Shown here one piece after another: positions 5,784-12,051 of a stretch of 12,051 nt of DNA. This DNA comes from an uncultured Clostridia bacterium (GTDB lineage: Bacteria; Bacillota; Clostridia; TANB77; CAG-508). A program made the translations under genes and the position numbers. The notes under the pieces were generated by a model that worked only from the letters and a program-made list of their open reading frames with translations, had not been told where the DNA came from and ran no database searches. Positions within the stretch are counted from its first letter, which is position 1. Each line of letters opens with the position of its first letter. The stretch spans positions 1 through 12,051 of the forward strand of contig CALXVF010000027.1 in assembly GCA_944391895.1 (NCBI GenBank), in the 5' to 3' direction.

Positions 5784-5800
5784 TTTGGTCAGTATTTTTT
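5761..5800. terminator. Bidirectional terminator between the transporter and the SbcC-like gene
   Basis: A perfect 13-bp stem (5766-5778 with 5784-5796) with a 5-nt loop, preceded by seven A and followed by a T run, so it works as a rho-independent terminator on both strands. It includes the transporter's last codons and abuts the stop codon of the convergent SbcC-like gene at 5799. Confidence 0.9.
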
Positions 5801-7730
5801 ATAATTCAATATAATTATATTCTTTATTCAAATTATCTAATAATTCTTTTTCTCTATTAGTACAAGTAAATAATATTACCTGATTTTCTACATTATCAAA
5901 AAAGTCCAAAGCTGCTTTTAATCTTTCATCATCATAATATGCAAATGCTTCATCTAAAATTATTGGTAATTTTTCATCTGATAATTCATTCATTATAGAT
6001 AACCTTAGCGACAAGTAAATTTGCTCTTTTGTACCAATACTTAATTTATCTGCTGAAATATATCTTCCGTCATCTAATTCTACCATTAAATTATCATTAA
6101 TTATAGTATTTTTATATTTCCCATTTGATATTTTTTCTATATTATCTGAAAGTGATTTATTAAATTTTGGTGAAACATTCTTTTTCATTTCTGAATAAGA
6201 TTCTTCTAATAGTTCTTTTGTTATTTCAAATTCTTGTGCTCTATTTTCTAATTCTTCTAATTTTTCTTTTTCTATTTCTAATGCCTCTTCTATATTTAAT
6301 AATTTTTCTAATTCTGGTTCAATATTTTCCTTATCTATTTCTAATCTATGTAATGTCAAATTATATTCATTTATTTCTTTATTATTTTTTTCTATAATTA
6401 AATCAATATCTGAATCAAATAAATTATTTATTTCATTTTCTGAATATATATTATTATATTCTTTTTTTATTTCTTCTTTACTTAATAATAAATATTCTAA
6501 TAATTTATTATCTATATTTTTTATTTCTTGTTCTATTTCTTCATTATTTTTTTCTAATATTTCTATTTGCATATCTAAAGTTTTCATTTGATTATTAATC
6601 TCATTATTTTCTATATTTAATTTATTTAATTTTTCTTTTTCAATTTTATTTATTTTTTTATTTTTTAAAATATTAATTATTAAATAAATAAAATAAATTG
6701 GAATTAATGAAATTAATATAATATTAATTATTTTATTTTTTATAAAAATAAAATTAAAAATATTAATTATAATTAAAATTAAAAATATTATAAAATTAAT
6801 TATTTTATTTTTTTTTATTTTTTTATTATTTTTATTTTTTTCTAAATTATTTTCTATTGAATTAATTTTATTTAATAAATTATCTTTTTCATTATCTAAT
6901 TTTTTTATTTTATTTTTATTTTCTTCAAATAAATCTTTTTTTATTTTGTTTTTTTCTTTTTCAATTTTATTTTTATCTAATATTAATTTTATTTTTTCTA
7001 ATAATTTTTCTTTTTTATTTTTTAAAGCAATATTTTCTTTTAAATTATTAATTTCGTTTTCTAAATAAAACCTTTTTTCTTTGAGGTCATTTATTGTCTT
7101 TAAGTCATACTCATACTTTTCTATATTCTGCCTAGTTATATTAATAGGTCTCTCTCTACTATTACTCGTACCTACTTCATTTAGTAGCATAGTGTTAAGT
7201 GTACTCATTACCTTCTTATATGACACATCTTCTGCCCCGCTATCCGCTAGGTTTGCCACTTTTTGTAGTAGTATTCCCTGTTCTGCACTATCTATATATA
7301 TTTCCTTCTGCATAGCAAAACATGTTGACATAAATGTTTTTTCATCCACATTTGTCTGTTCCTCAAAAAACTGTATTCCTGTCTTTTTGTCAATTTTATA
7401 TTCTTCTGAAATATCTTCCATTTCTTCATTATATATCTTAGGATTTTTCTTATTAAAATCTCTAAATATTTCATAAGTATTTCCATTATTTAATTCATAT
7501 TTTATTTTTCCAGAAAAATCTTCTCCTGTCCAAGGCAAATATTTTTCATAATCTGAAAAATTTCTCCCATTTTTATTTTTTGAAATTCCATAAAAAATAT
7601 TTTTTATAAAATTTAATAATGTAGATTTTCCACTTTCATTTTTTCCAAAAATAATATTTATTTTTTTAAAATTAATTTCTTTATTTTTTAAATTACCATA
7701 TGAATTAATTTTTATATTTTTTATTTTCAA
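5799..7730 (-). CDS. SbcC/YhaN-like (Rad50-type) SMC-family ATPase
   Basis: About 643 residues. It opens with IKINSYGNLKNKEINF and Walker A GKNESGKST (about 29-37). A charged Lys/Glu/Asn coiled-coil region follows, then a pair of hydrophobic helices (about 310-330 and 333-355), a second coiled-coil region, and near the C terminus the ABC signature LSIGTKEQ (about 563-570) and Walker B IILDEAF (D593, E594). It is shorter than full SbcC or YhaN (about 900-1,050), and the hydrophobic hairpin sits where Rad50 has its zinc hook. The likely role is ATP-driven partner of the SbcD/YhaO-like nuclease upstream in DNA end processing. GGAGG at 7743-7739 supports a TTG start at 7730 with 8-nt spacing; an earlier in-frame TTG at 7745 would put this GGAGG inside the gene. 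A 15-codon frame (7845-7892, AAGGA before its ATG) in the upstream gap is too short to call. Confidence 0.85.
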   Translation of the reverse strand: MKIKNIKINSYGNLKNKEINFKKINIIFGKNESGKSTLLNFIKNIFYGISKNKNGRNFSDYEKYLPWTGEDFSGKIKYELNNGNTYEIFRDFNKKNPKIYNEEMEDISEEYKIDKKTGIQFFEEQTNVDEKTFMSTCFAMQKEIYIDSAEQGILLQKVANLADSGAEDVSYKKVMSTLNTMLLNEVGTSNSRERPINITRQNIEKYEYDLKTINDLKEKRFYLENEINNLKENIALKNKKEKLLEKIKLILDKNKIEKEKNKIKKDLFEENKNKIKKLDNEKDNLLNKINSIENNLEKNKNNKKIKKNKIINFIIFLILIIINIFNFIFIKNKIINIILISLIPIYFIYLIINILKNKKINKIEKEKLNKLNIENNEINNQMKTLDMQIEILEKNNEEIEQEIKNIDNKLLEYLLLSKEEIKKEYNNIYSENEINNLFDSDIDLIIEKNNKEINEYNLTLHRLEIDKENIEPELEKLLNIEEALEIEKEKLEELENRAQEFEITKELLEESYSEMKKNVSPKFNKSLSDNIEKISNGKYKNTIINDNLMVELDDGRYISADKLSIGTKEQIYLSLRLSIMNELSDEKLPIILDEAFAYYDDERLKAALDFFDNVENQVILFTCTNREKELLDNLNKEYNYIEL

Positions 7731-7919
7731 AATTTTTTCCTCCAATTTTTTATTAATTAAATTTTTATTAACTATTTTTATTCAATTTATATTTCTCCGT
7801 TATTTTTTTATTAATTATTTTTCTATAAACCTTTTATTTCTTTTCTAATTTAATACCATTATACTTTTGTTTTTTCTATTAATCTGCGACATTTTTTTAT
7901 CCTTTTTGACAATTTTCAT

Positions 7920-8966
7920 TTATTTATTATTTTTTTCTAAAACCTGCATTCCTAATTCCAATATTTTTTCATAAATATTTTCATTAATTTCTCCATTATT
8001 TTTTTTCTCGTTTAATTTTTTTATAAATATTCCTTTTAATGTATAATTATTTTCTTTTATTTCTATTTTTATTTTTGTATTATTTTTTATTTTTATAATA
8101 TTATTTTTTAATAATTTAATATTTATATTAATTGGAAAATTTCTATACCCAATTAAATTAATTTTATATAAATTATTATCATTATTTATTTCATTATTTA
8201 TTTTTTCAATTAATTCTTCTTCAGAATAAATATCACTAATATTTATTTCTTTTTCTATAAATTCTCTATTATCTATTGGAATAAATTTTTTTAATAATTT
8301 TTTATTAATTATTTCTCCAACAATCATTCCATGTTTACCTAACTCGTCAAATCCTAAAGAAATTAAAGAACCTGGATAAACAATATTTGTACTATCATCT
8401 CTTTTATGAACATGACCTAATGCCACATAATCAAAGCCTTTATTTTTTAATAAATTAATATTCATTGGATTATATATTGAATCTATTATATCTCCATGCG
8501 TTATTAAAATATTTATTTTATTATTATTTTCTATTTTTATATTTTCTAATTGATTTTCTCGCATTTCAAAATTATTAAATCCAAAACCATAAATATCTAC
8601 TTCTTCATTTTCTATTTTCTCTACATTTTGTGTAAATATTTTTACATTATTATTCCAATTAAATAATGCATAATATGAATTTTTAATATATGGATCATGA
8701 TTTCCTGGTATAATATATATTTTAGTTTTTGGTATTTTTTTAAATAAATCATTTACATATTTAATTGTACTTTCTCTTATATATTCTTGTTCATATAAAT
8801 CTCCACTTATAAATAAATATTCAATTTCATTTTCTTTTATAAACTCTACAACTTTTTTTAATGCTTCTCTTTGTTCTAGTCTCCTTTGCATTCCCAAATC
8901 AGCTCTATCACTTATAGTAGTAAAAGGACTATCTAAATGTAAGTCCGCGATATGTACAAATTTCAT
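7920..8966 (-). CDS. SbcD/YhaO-like (Mre11-type) metallophosphoesterase, probable DNA nuclease
   Basis: A 348-residue calcineurin-like phosphoesterase with all metal-binding motifs: IADLHLDS (D8, H10), SGDLYEQ (about 54-60), PGNHD (87-91), ITHGD (155-159) and GHVH (184-187), followed by the YPGSLISLGFDELGKHG segment typical of SbcD/YhaO. The C-terminal third is a capping region rich in Lys, Ile and Asn. The start at 8966 is preferred because GTGAGGTG lies directly upstream; an in-frame extension to 9053 would cover the promoter and the previous gene's terminator. It probably forms a Mre11-Rad50-type complex with the downstream ATPase, 189 nt away on the same strand. Confidence 0.9.
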   Translation of the reverse strand: MKFVHIADLHLDSPFTTISDRADLGMQRRLEQREALKKVVEFIKENEIEYLFISGDLYEQEYIRESTIKYVNDLFKKIPKTKIYIIPGNHDPYIKNSYYALFNWNNNVKIFTQNVEKIENEEVDIYGFGFNNFEMRENQLENIKIENNNKINILITHGDIIDSIYNPMNINLLKNKGFDYVALGHVHKRDDSTNIVYPGSLISLGFDELGKHGMIVGEIINKKLLKKFIPIDNREFIEKEINISDIYSEEELIEKINNEINNDNNLYKINLIGYRNFPININIKLLKNNIIKIKNNTKIKIEIKENNYTLKGIFIKKLNEKKNNGEINENIYEKILELGMQVLEKNNK

Positions 8967-8985
8967 TTTATTCACCTCACATAAT

Positions 8986-9014
8986 GTTATATCATACAAA
9001 CAAAAGTTCTGCAA
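8986..9014 (-). promoter_or_regulatory. Promoter of the SbcD-like/SbcC-like pair
   Basis: On the minus strand TTGCAG (9014-9009), a 17-nt spacer and TATAAC (8991-8986) with an extended TG. It lies just after the upstream operon's terminator and 20 nt before the ATG at 8966, with the GTGAGGTG ribosome binding site between. Confidence 0.65.
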
Positions 9015-9026
9015 TAGATTTAAGTT

Positions 9027-9063
9027 AAAAAAATATAATTGTGAATTATACACAATTATATTT
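9027..9063 (-). terminator. Terminator of the accD-accA-fabI-TOPRIM operon
   Basis: A perfect 13-bp stem (9031-9043 with 9051-9063) with a 7-nt loop, followed on the minus strand by seven T. The stop codon of the TOPRIM-like gene (9058-9056) lies inside the stem. Confidence 0.8.
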
Positions 9064-9913
9064 CTTCTGATATTATTGTTGGCATATATTTTTTTACCAC
9101 TTCCATTATTTCAGGATTATCTAAATTTTTATAAGCGCAATCAAAATATCCTGCTAACTTATTTGACCCAATAGTATTAAAAACTAATCCCATTAATTTT
9201 TTAGGTGGAAAATATAATAAAACATTTTTATATGTTACCTCATATGAACTTTCTTCATCTTTATATTTTTCTAAAGCTACTTTTTTTATTTTTTTTAACC
9301 ACTCTTTTGAATTTGGTATTTTTAAGTCATCTAATACCTTTATAAAAATTTCATCTATAAAGAATAAATTTTCTATTGCTCTTACATCTAAGCAGAAAAT
9401 TCCCTCTTGCATTAACGCTGTTTTTATTCTTCCACCTCTTTTATCTCCATCTATAATAGCATAAAAAATATCACTTTTTTTTCGATATGCTATTAGATTT
9501 TTTTCTATTCTACTCCAGCTTCCAAATGGTACAATAATAGCATTTGGATATATTTTAGTATAAATTCTATAATCCCAACTGCTTTTCGCACCTTCACATA
9601 GTACAATAATTTTCTTATTCGTCTCTAAAAGACATTGTTCTATTATTTCTACACTTTTATGATATGATACTTTTGCAGTTTCTCTTGGAATTAATATACC
9701 TCTTAAATCTAATCCTTTGTTTTTTTGAGCCAATTCCTGATTTATTTGTGTTAATTCTTCTATTTTTTTGTCTTTTTCTTTATTTAGCTTTTCTTTCTTA
9801 TTTAGTTCTGCTTTTAAACTTTCTACTTCTCTTTTTAATGTCTCTATTTTCATCTCTGGATGAAGTATATCTTCCATACTAGCCAAAGGCCTAGTCCTCA
9901 TTCTTTTAGACAT
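9056..9913 (-). CDS. Coiled-coil protein with TOPRIM / DUF4435-like domain
   Basis: A 285-residue protein. Residues about 20-65 are a charged coiled coil (Glu/Lys with Leu or Ile heptads). From about 100 a TOPRIM-type core appears: KIIVLCEGAKS (101-111, acidic E107), a strand IIVPFGSW (126-133), YAIIDGDKRG (151-160; D155 and D157 as the DxD pair) and CLDVRAIENLFF (174-185), which match the DUF4435/OLD-like pattern. TOPRIM proteins cut or relax nucleic acids, and DUF4435 members occur in anti-phage systems such as PARIS, paired with an ATPase. No such ATPase is fused here; the nearest is the SbcC-like gene two genes away. The ATG is 17 nt after fabI; AGGGG about 13 nt upstream is a weak ribosome binding site. 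Function is unproven. Confidence 0.65.
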   Translation of the reverse strand: MSKRMRTRPLASMEDILHPEMKIETLKREVESLKAELNKKEKLNKEKDKKIEELTQINQELAQKNKGLDLRGILIPRETAKVSYHKSVEIIEQCLLETNKKIIVLCEGAKSSWDYRIYTKIYPNAIIVPFGSWSRIEKNLIAYRKKSDIFYAIIDGDKRGGRIKTALMQEGIFCLDVRAIENLFFIDEIFIKVLDDLKIPNSKEWLKKIKKVALEKYKDEESSYEVTYKNVLLYFPPKKLMGLVFNTIGSNKLAGYFDCAYKNLDNPEIMEVVKKYMPTIISEEI

Positions 9914-9930
9914 TAATTATATCAACCCCT

Positions 9931-10698
9931 TTATACTCCAACTGTTGAAAATCCTGAATCTACATGTATTACTTCTCCTGTTATTGCTGAAGACATATCA
10001 CTAAATAAAAATGCTGATGTATTTCCTACGTCTTCTATAGTTACGTTTCTATGTAGAGGTGCTCTTTCTTCCACTACATTTAATATACTACCAAAATCTT
10101 TAATTCCCTTTGCAGATAATGTTTTTATTGGTCCTGCTGATATAGCATTTACTCTAATTCCTTTTCTTCCTAAGTCTTTTGCTAAATATCTGATAGAAGC
10201 TTCTAATGCTGCTTTTGCTGCTCCCATCAAATTATATCCTTCAATACTCTTTTCTGCACCATAATATGAAAGAGCAATAACGCTTGCATTATCATTTAAT
10301 AATTCTTTTTGAATAGCATATTTGCAAATAGAAATTAATGAATAACAGCTAATATCCATACTATGTGCAAATCCATCTCTTGAAGTATATATGAAATCAT
10401 TTCTTAAGTCTTCTGTATTTGCATGTGCTATACTATGTAAAATTCCATCTACTTTTCCAAAATCCTTTTTTATTTGTTCTAAGCATTGTTCTATGCTTTC
10501 ATCACTTGAAACATCGCATTTATATCCTTTTGCATTTGGAATTTCTTCTGTTAATTTTTGCATTTTTTCTGGTTCTTCATTATTATATGTATATATTATT
10601 TTAGCTCCATTTTCATATGCTTTCCTTAGAACTCCCCATGCAATACTCCACTTATTTCTTAATCCCATTATTAAAATAGTTTTATTATTTAAAATCAT
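9931..10698 (-). CDS. fabI: Enoyl-[acyl-carrier-protein] reductase (NADH) FabI
   Basis: 255 residues, the normal length. It catalyses the last step of each fatty-acid elongation round, reducing trans-2-enoyl-ACP. A short-chain dehydrogenase fold is seen with the FabI-type nucleotide loop [11 protein letters not shown] (12-22) and the catalytic pair Y155 and K162 (Y-x6-K) in [30 protein letters not shown] (182-199) is the FabI substrate-loop signature, distinguishing it from FabG and FabK. AAGGAG lies 6 nt before the ATG. The gene overlaps accA by 14 nt, which indicates an operon for malonyl-CoA supply and chain elongation. Confidence 0.95.
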   Translation of the reverse strand: MILNNKTILIMGLRNKWSIAWGVLRKAYENGAKIIYTYNNEEPEKMQKLTEEIPNAKGYKCDVSSDESIEQCLEQIKKDFGKVDGILHSIAHANTEDLRNDFIYTSRDGFAHSMDISCYSLISICKYAIQKELLNDNASVIALSYYGAEKSIEGYNLMGAAKAALEASIRYLAKDLGRKGIRVNAISAGPIKTLSAKGIKDFGSILNVVEERAPLHRNVTIEDVGNTSAFLFSDMSSAITGEVIHVDSGFSTVGV

Positions 10699-11476
10699 AA
10701 TTTTCTCCTTTTCCTATTTTCATATATTTTTGGTATCTTGTTTCTAGCAATTTATCTTTTTCAATTTTTAATAGCTTTTCTAAATTTTTCACTATTGATT
10801 TTTTAGTGTTTTCAAAAATATTATCTTCCTTGATGATTTCATCAATTATGCCAAGTTCTTTTAAATCCTTTGCTGTTATCTTCATTTCTTTTGCTGCTTT
10901 TTTATACAAACTTGAATCCTTATATAAAATACTTGCAAATCCTTCTGGTGAAAGAATTGAATAAATTGAATTTTCAAGCATTAATATTCTATCTCCTACG
11001 CCAATGGCAAGAGCTCCTCCACTAGAACCTTCTCCAATAACTACACAAATAATTGGAACTTTAAGTGTTGACATTTCTAGTAAGTTTCTAGCAATTGCTT
11101 CTCCTTGACCTCTTTCTTCTGCTCCAATTCCCGGATAGGCACCAGGTGTATCAATAAATGTAATTATTGGTCTATTAAACTTTTCTGCTTGTTTCATTAA
11201 TCTAAGCGCTTTTCTATATCCTTCTGGATTAGGCATACCAAAGTTTCTTTCCATATTCTCCTTTGTACTTTTTCCTTTTTGTTCTCCTATAACAGTAACA
11301 GGCATACCTTGCAGGAAGCCAATTCCACCTATAATAGCTCTATCATCTCCATAAAGTCTATCTCCGTGTAATTCCATAAAATCATCAAATATATTTTCAA
11401 TATAATCTAAAGCCTTTGGTCTTTGTACTTTTCTTGCTTCTAGTACTCTATCCCATTCATCTAATTTATTAGACAT
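10685..11476 (-). CDS. accA: Acetyl-CoA carboxylase carboxyltransferase subunit alpha
   Basis: 263 residues. Together with AccD it transfers the carboxyl group from biotinyl-BCCP to acetyl-CoA, forming malonyl-CoA. Family blocks: [24 protein letters not shown] (start about 18), [17 protein letters not shown] (about 90), [18 protein letters not shown] and [13 protein letters not shown] with the oxyanion-forming glycines, then [12 protein letters not shown]. The N terminus is short compared with E. coli AccA (about 319) but fits short Firmicute forms. The start at 11476 is chosen for the AAAGGA about 9 nt upstream; an in-frame extension to 11569 would run through the inverted repeat and reads as non-conserved sequence. 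Confidence 0.95.
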   Translation of the reverse strand: MSNKLDEWDRVLEARKVQRPKALDYIENIFDDFMELHGDRLYGDDRAIIGGIGFLQGMPVTVIGEQKGKSTKENMERNFGMPNPEGYRKALRLMKQAEKFNRPIITFIDTPGAYPGIGAEERGQGEAIARNLLEMSTLKVPIICVVIGEGSSGGALAIGVGDRILMLENSIYSILSPEGFASILYKDSSLYKKAAKEMKITAKDLKELGIIDEIIKEDNIFENTKKSIVKNLEKLLKIEKDKLLETRYQKYMKIGKGENYDFK

Positions 11477-11506
11477 CTCGATATCCTTTCTTATATTTAT
11501 TATATA

Positions 11507-11598
11507 TAATTGTATATTATAGATTTTGCAGTCACGCGCAGTTTGGAGAAGCTTTAGCTTCGACAGCAAGTGACAAAAAATCTTATAATATACAATTA
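11507..11598. repeat. Long inverted repeat with GC-richer core in the accD-accA junction
   Basis: Outer arms 11507-11527 and 11577-11598 are reverse complements over 21 bp with a single extra base. They enclose a GC-richer core with GTCAC/GTGAC arms (11531-11535 and 11570-11574) and a perfect GAAGC-TTTA-GCTTC hairpin (11547-11560). The right arm contains the accD stop codon. The accA ribosome binding site lies outside, at about 11485. No T-run follows on the minus strand, so it is not a plain terminator. It could control the AccD:AccA ratio, or be an inserted palindromic repeat. Confidence 0.65.
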
Positions 11599-12051
11599 AT
11601 AGTTATGAATTGTAAGTATTTTATATAATTCTTCTCTCATATTTTTTCTTTCTACTATTCTATCAATAAATCCATGTTCTAGTAAAAATTCAGCTCTTTG
11701 AAAACCTTCTGGAAGTTTTTCTTTTATTGTTTGCTCAATAACTCTTGGCCCGGCAAATCCAATTAATGCACCTGGTTCTGCCAATATAATATCTCCTAAA
11801 CTTGCAAAACTTGCTGTAACTCCACCTGTTGTAGGATCTGTTAATACGCTAATATACAAAAGTCCTGCTTTTTCTAATTTTGCAAGAGCTGAAGATGTTT
11901 TTGCCATTTGCATTAAAGATATCATACCTTCTTGCATTCTAGCTCCACCAGAAACACAGAATATAATTACTGGTAATCTTTTTTCTATTGCTAAATCTAC
12001 TAAGTGAACTATTTTTTCTCCAACAACTTCTCCCATGCTTCCCATAAGAAA
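11596..12051 (-). CDS. accD: Acetyl-CoA carboxylase carboxyltransferase subunit beta (C-terminal part)
   Basis: About 151 residues; the frame stays open to the window edge ([11 protein letters not shown]...), so the N-terminal zinc-ribbon part is outside. The visible part has the crotonase-fold signatures of Acc[55 protein letters not shown] and [15 protein letters not shown], with the ending [18 protein letters not shown]. It pairs with AccA, encoded 119 nt downstream on the same strand, to form the carboxyltransferase half of acetyl-CoA carboxylase. The methionine at 12045 is internal, not the start. Confidence 0.95.
   Translation of the reverse strand, partial: FLMGSMGEVVGEKIVHLVDLAIEKRLPVIIFCVSGGARMQEGMISLMQMAKTSSALAKLEKAGLLYISVLTDPTTGGVTASFASLGDIILAEPGALIGFAGPRVIEQTIKEKLPEGFQRAEFLLEHGFIDRIVERKNMREELYKILTIHNY

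Noticed and set aside
7845..7892. 15-codon minus-strand frame with an AAGGA before its ATG
   Set aside because: Too short to separate from chance in AT-rich DNA; no recognisable peptide type.
8967..9053. N-terminal extension of the SbcD-like protein
   Set aside because: It would run over a good promoter and part of the preceding terminator; the ribosome binding site and conserved N terminus place the start at 8966.
11477..11569. N-terminal extension of AccA
   Set aside because: It passes through the inverted repeat, has no family similarity, and the ribosome binding site supports the start at 11476.

Overview
The window comes from a very AT-rich, low-GC Gram-positive genome. A member of the Clostridia, perhaps an uncultured gut lineage, is the best guess. 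The evidence is codon use dominated by Lys, Ile and Asn, GGAGG-type ribosome binding sites, an accD-accA-fabI fatty-acid cluster, and a SbcD/YhaO plus SbcC/YhaN-like pair. No search was possible, so taxonomy and family names rest on motif recognition.

The left third (about 267-4700, all on the minus strand) is a complete diversity-generating retroelement (DGR). In transcription order it holds: a membrane-anchored target protein with a formylglycine-generating-enzyme/C-type-lectin-like domain ending in a variable repeat (VR, 3102-3237); a GC-richer structured intergenic island; a small MutS domain I-like protein; Avd; a reverse transcriptase with a DGR-type SQ motif and YMDD; the template repeat (TR, 673-808), placed downstream of the RT; and a small OB-fold/SSB-like protein. 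TR and VR align without gaps over 136 bp. All 19 differences fall at adenines of the TR coding strand, and all 19 lie in AAY (Asn) codons. This is direct evidence that mutagenic homing has happened here.

Two near-identical elements with a TA microsatellite (2818-2878 and 4623-4693) lie upstream of the two DGR transcription units. Each is followed on the minus strand by a hairpin carrying a U.G/G.U wobble pair. This suggests shared regulation, possibly phase-variable.

The middle (4824-5800, plus strand) is a stand-alone cation diffusion facilitator with its own promoter and a bidirectional terminator. From 5799 to 9014 (minus) lies a Mre11/Rad50-type pair, a SbcD/YhaO-like phosphoesterase and a compact SbcC/YhaN-like ATPase with a transmembrane hairpin, under its own promoter.

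The right end (9027-12051, minus) is the fatty-acid operon accD (partial) - accA - fabI, with a coiled-coil TOPRIM/DUF4435-like gene as its last member and a terminator overlapping that gene's stop codon. A long inverted repeat occupies the accD-accA junction. The left edge holds the first 19 codons of an unidentified gene with two good candidate promoters.
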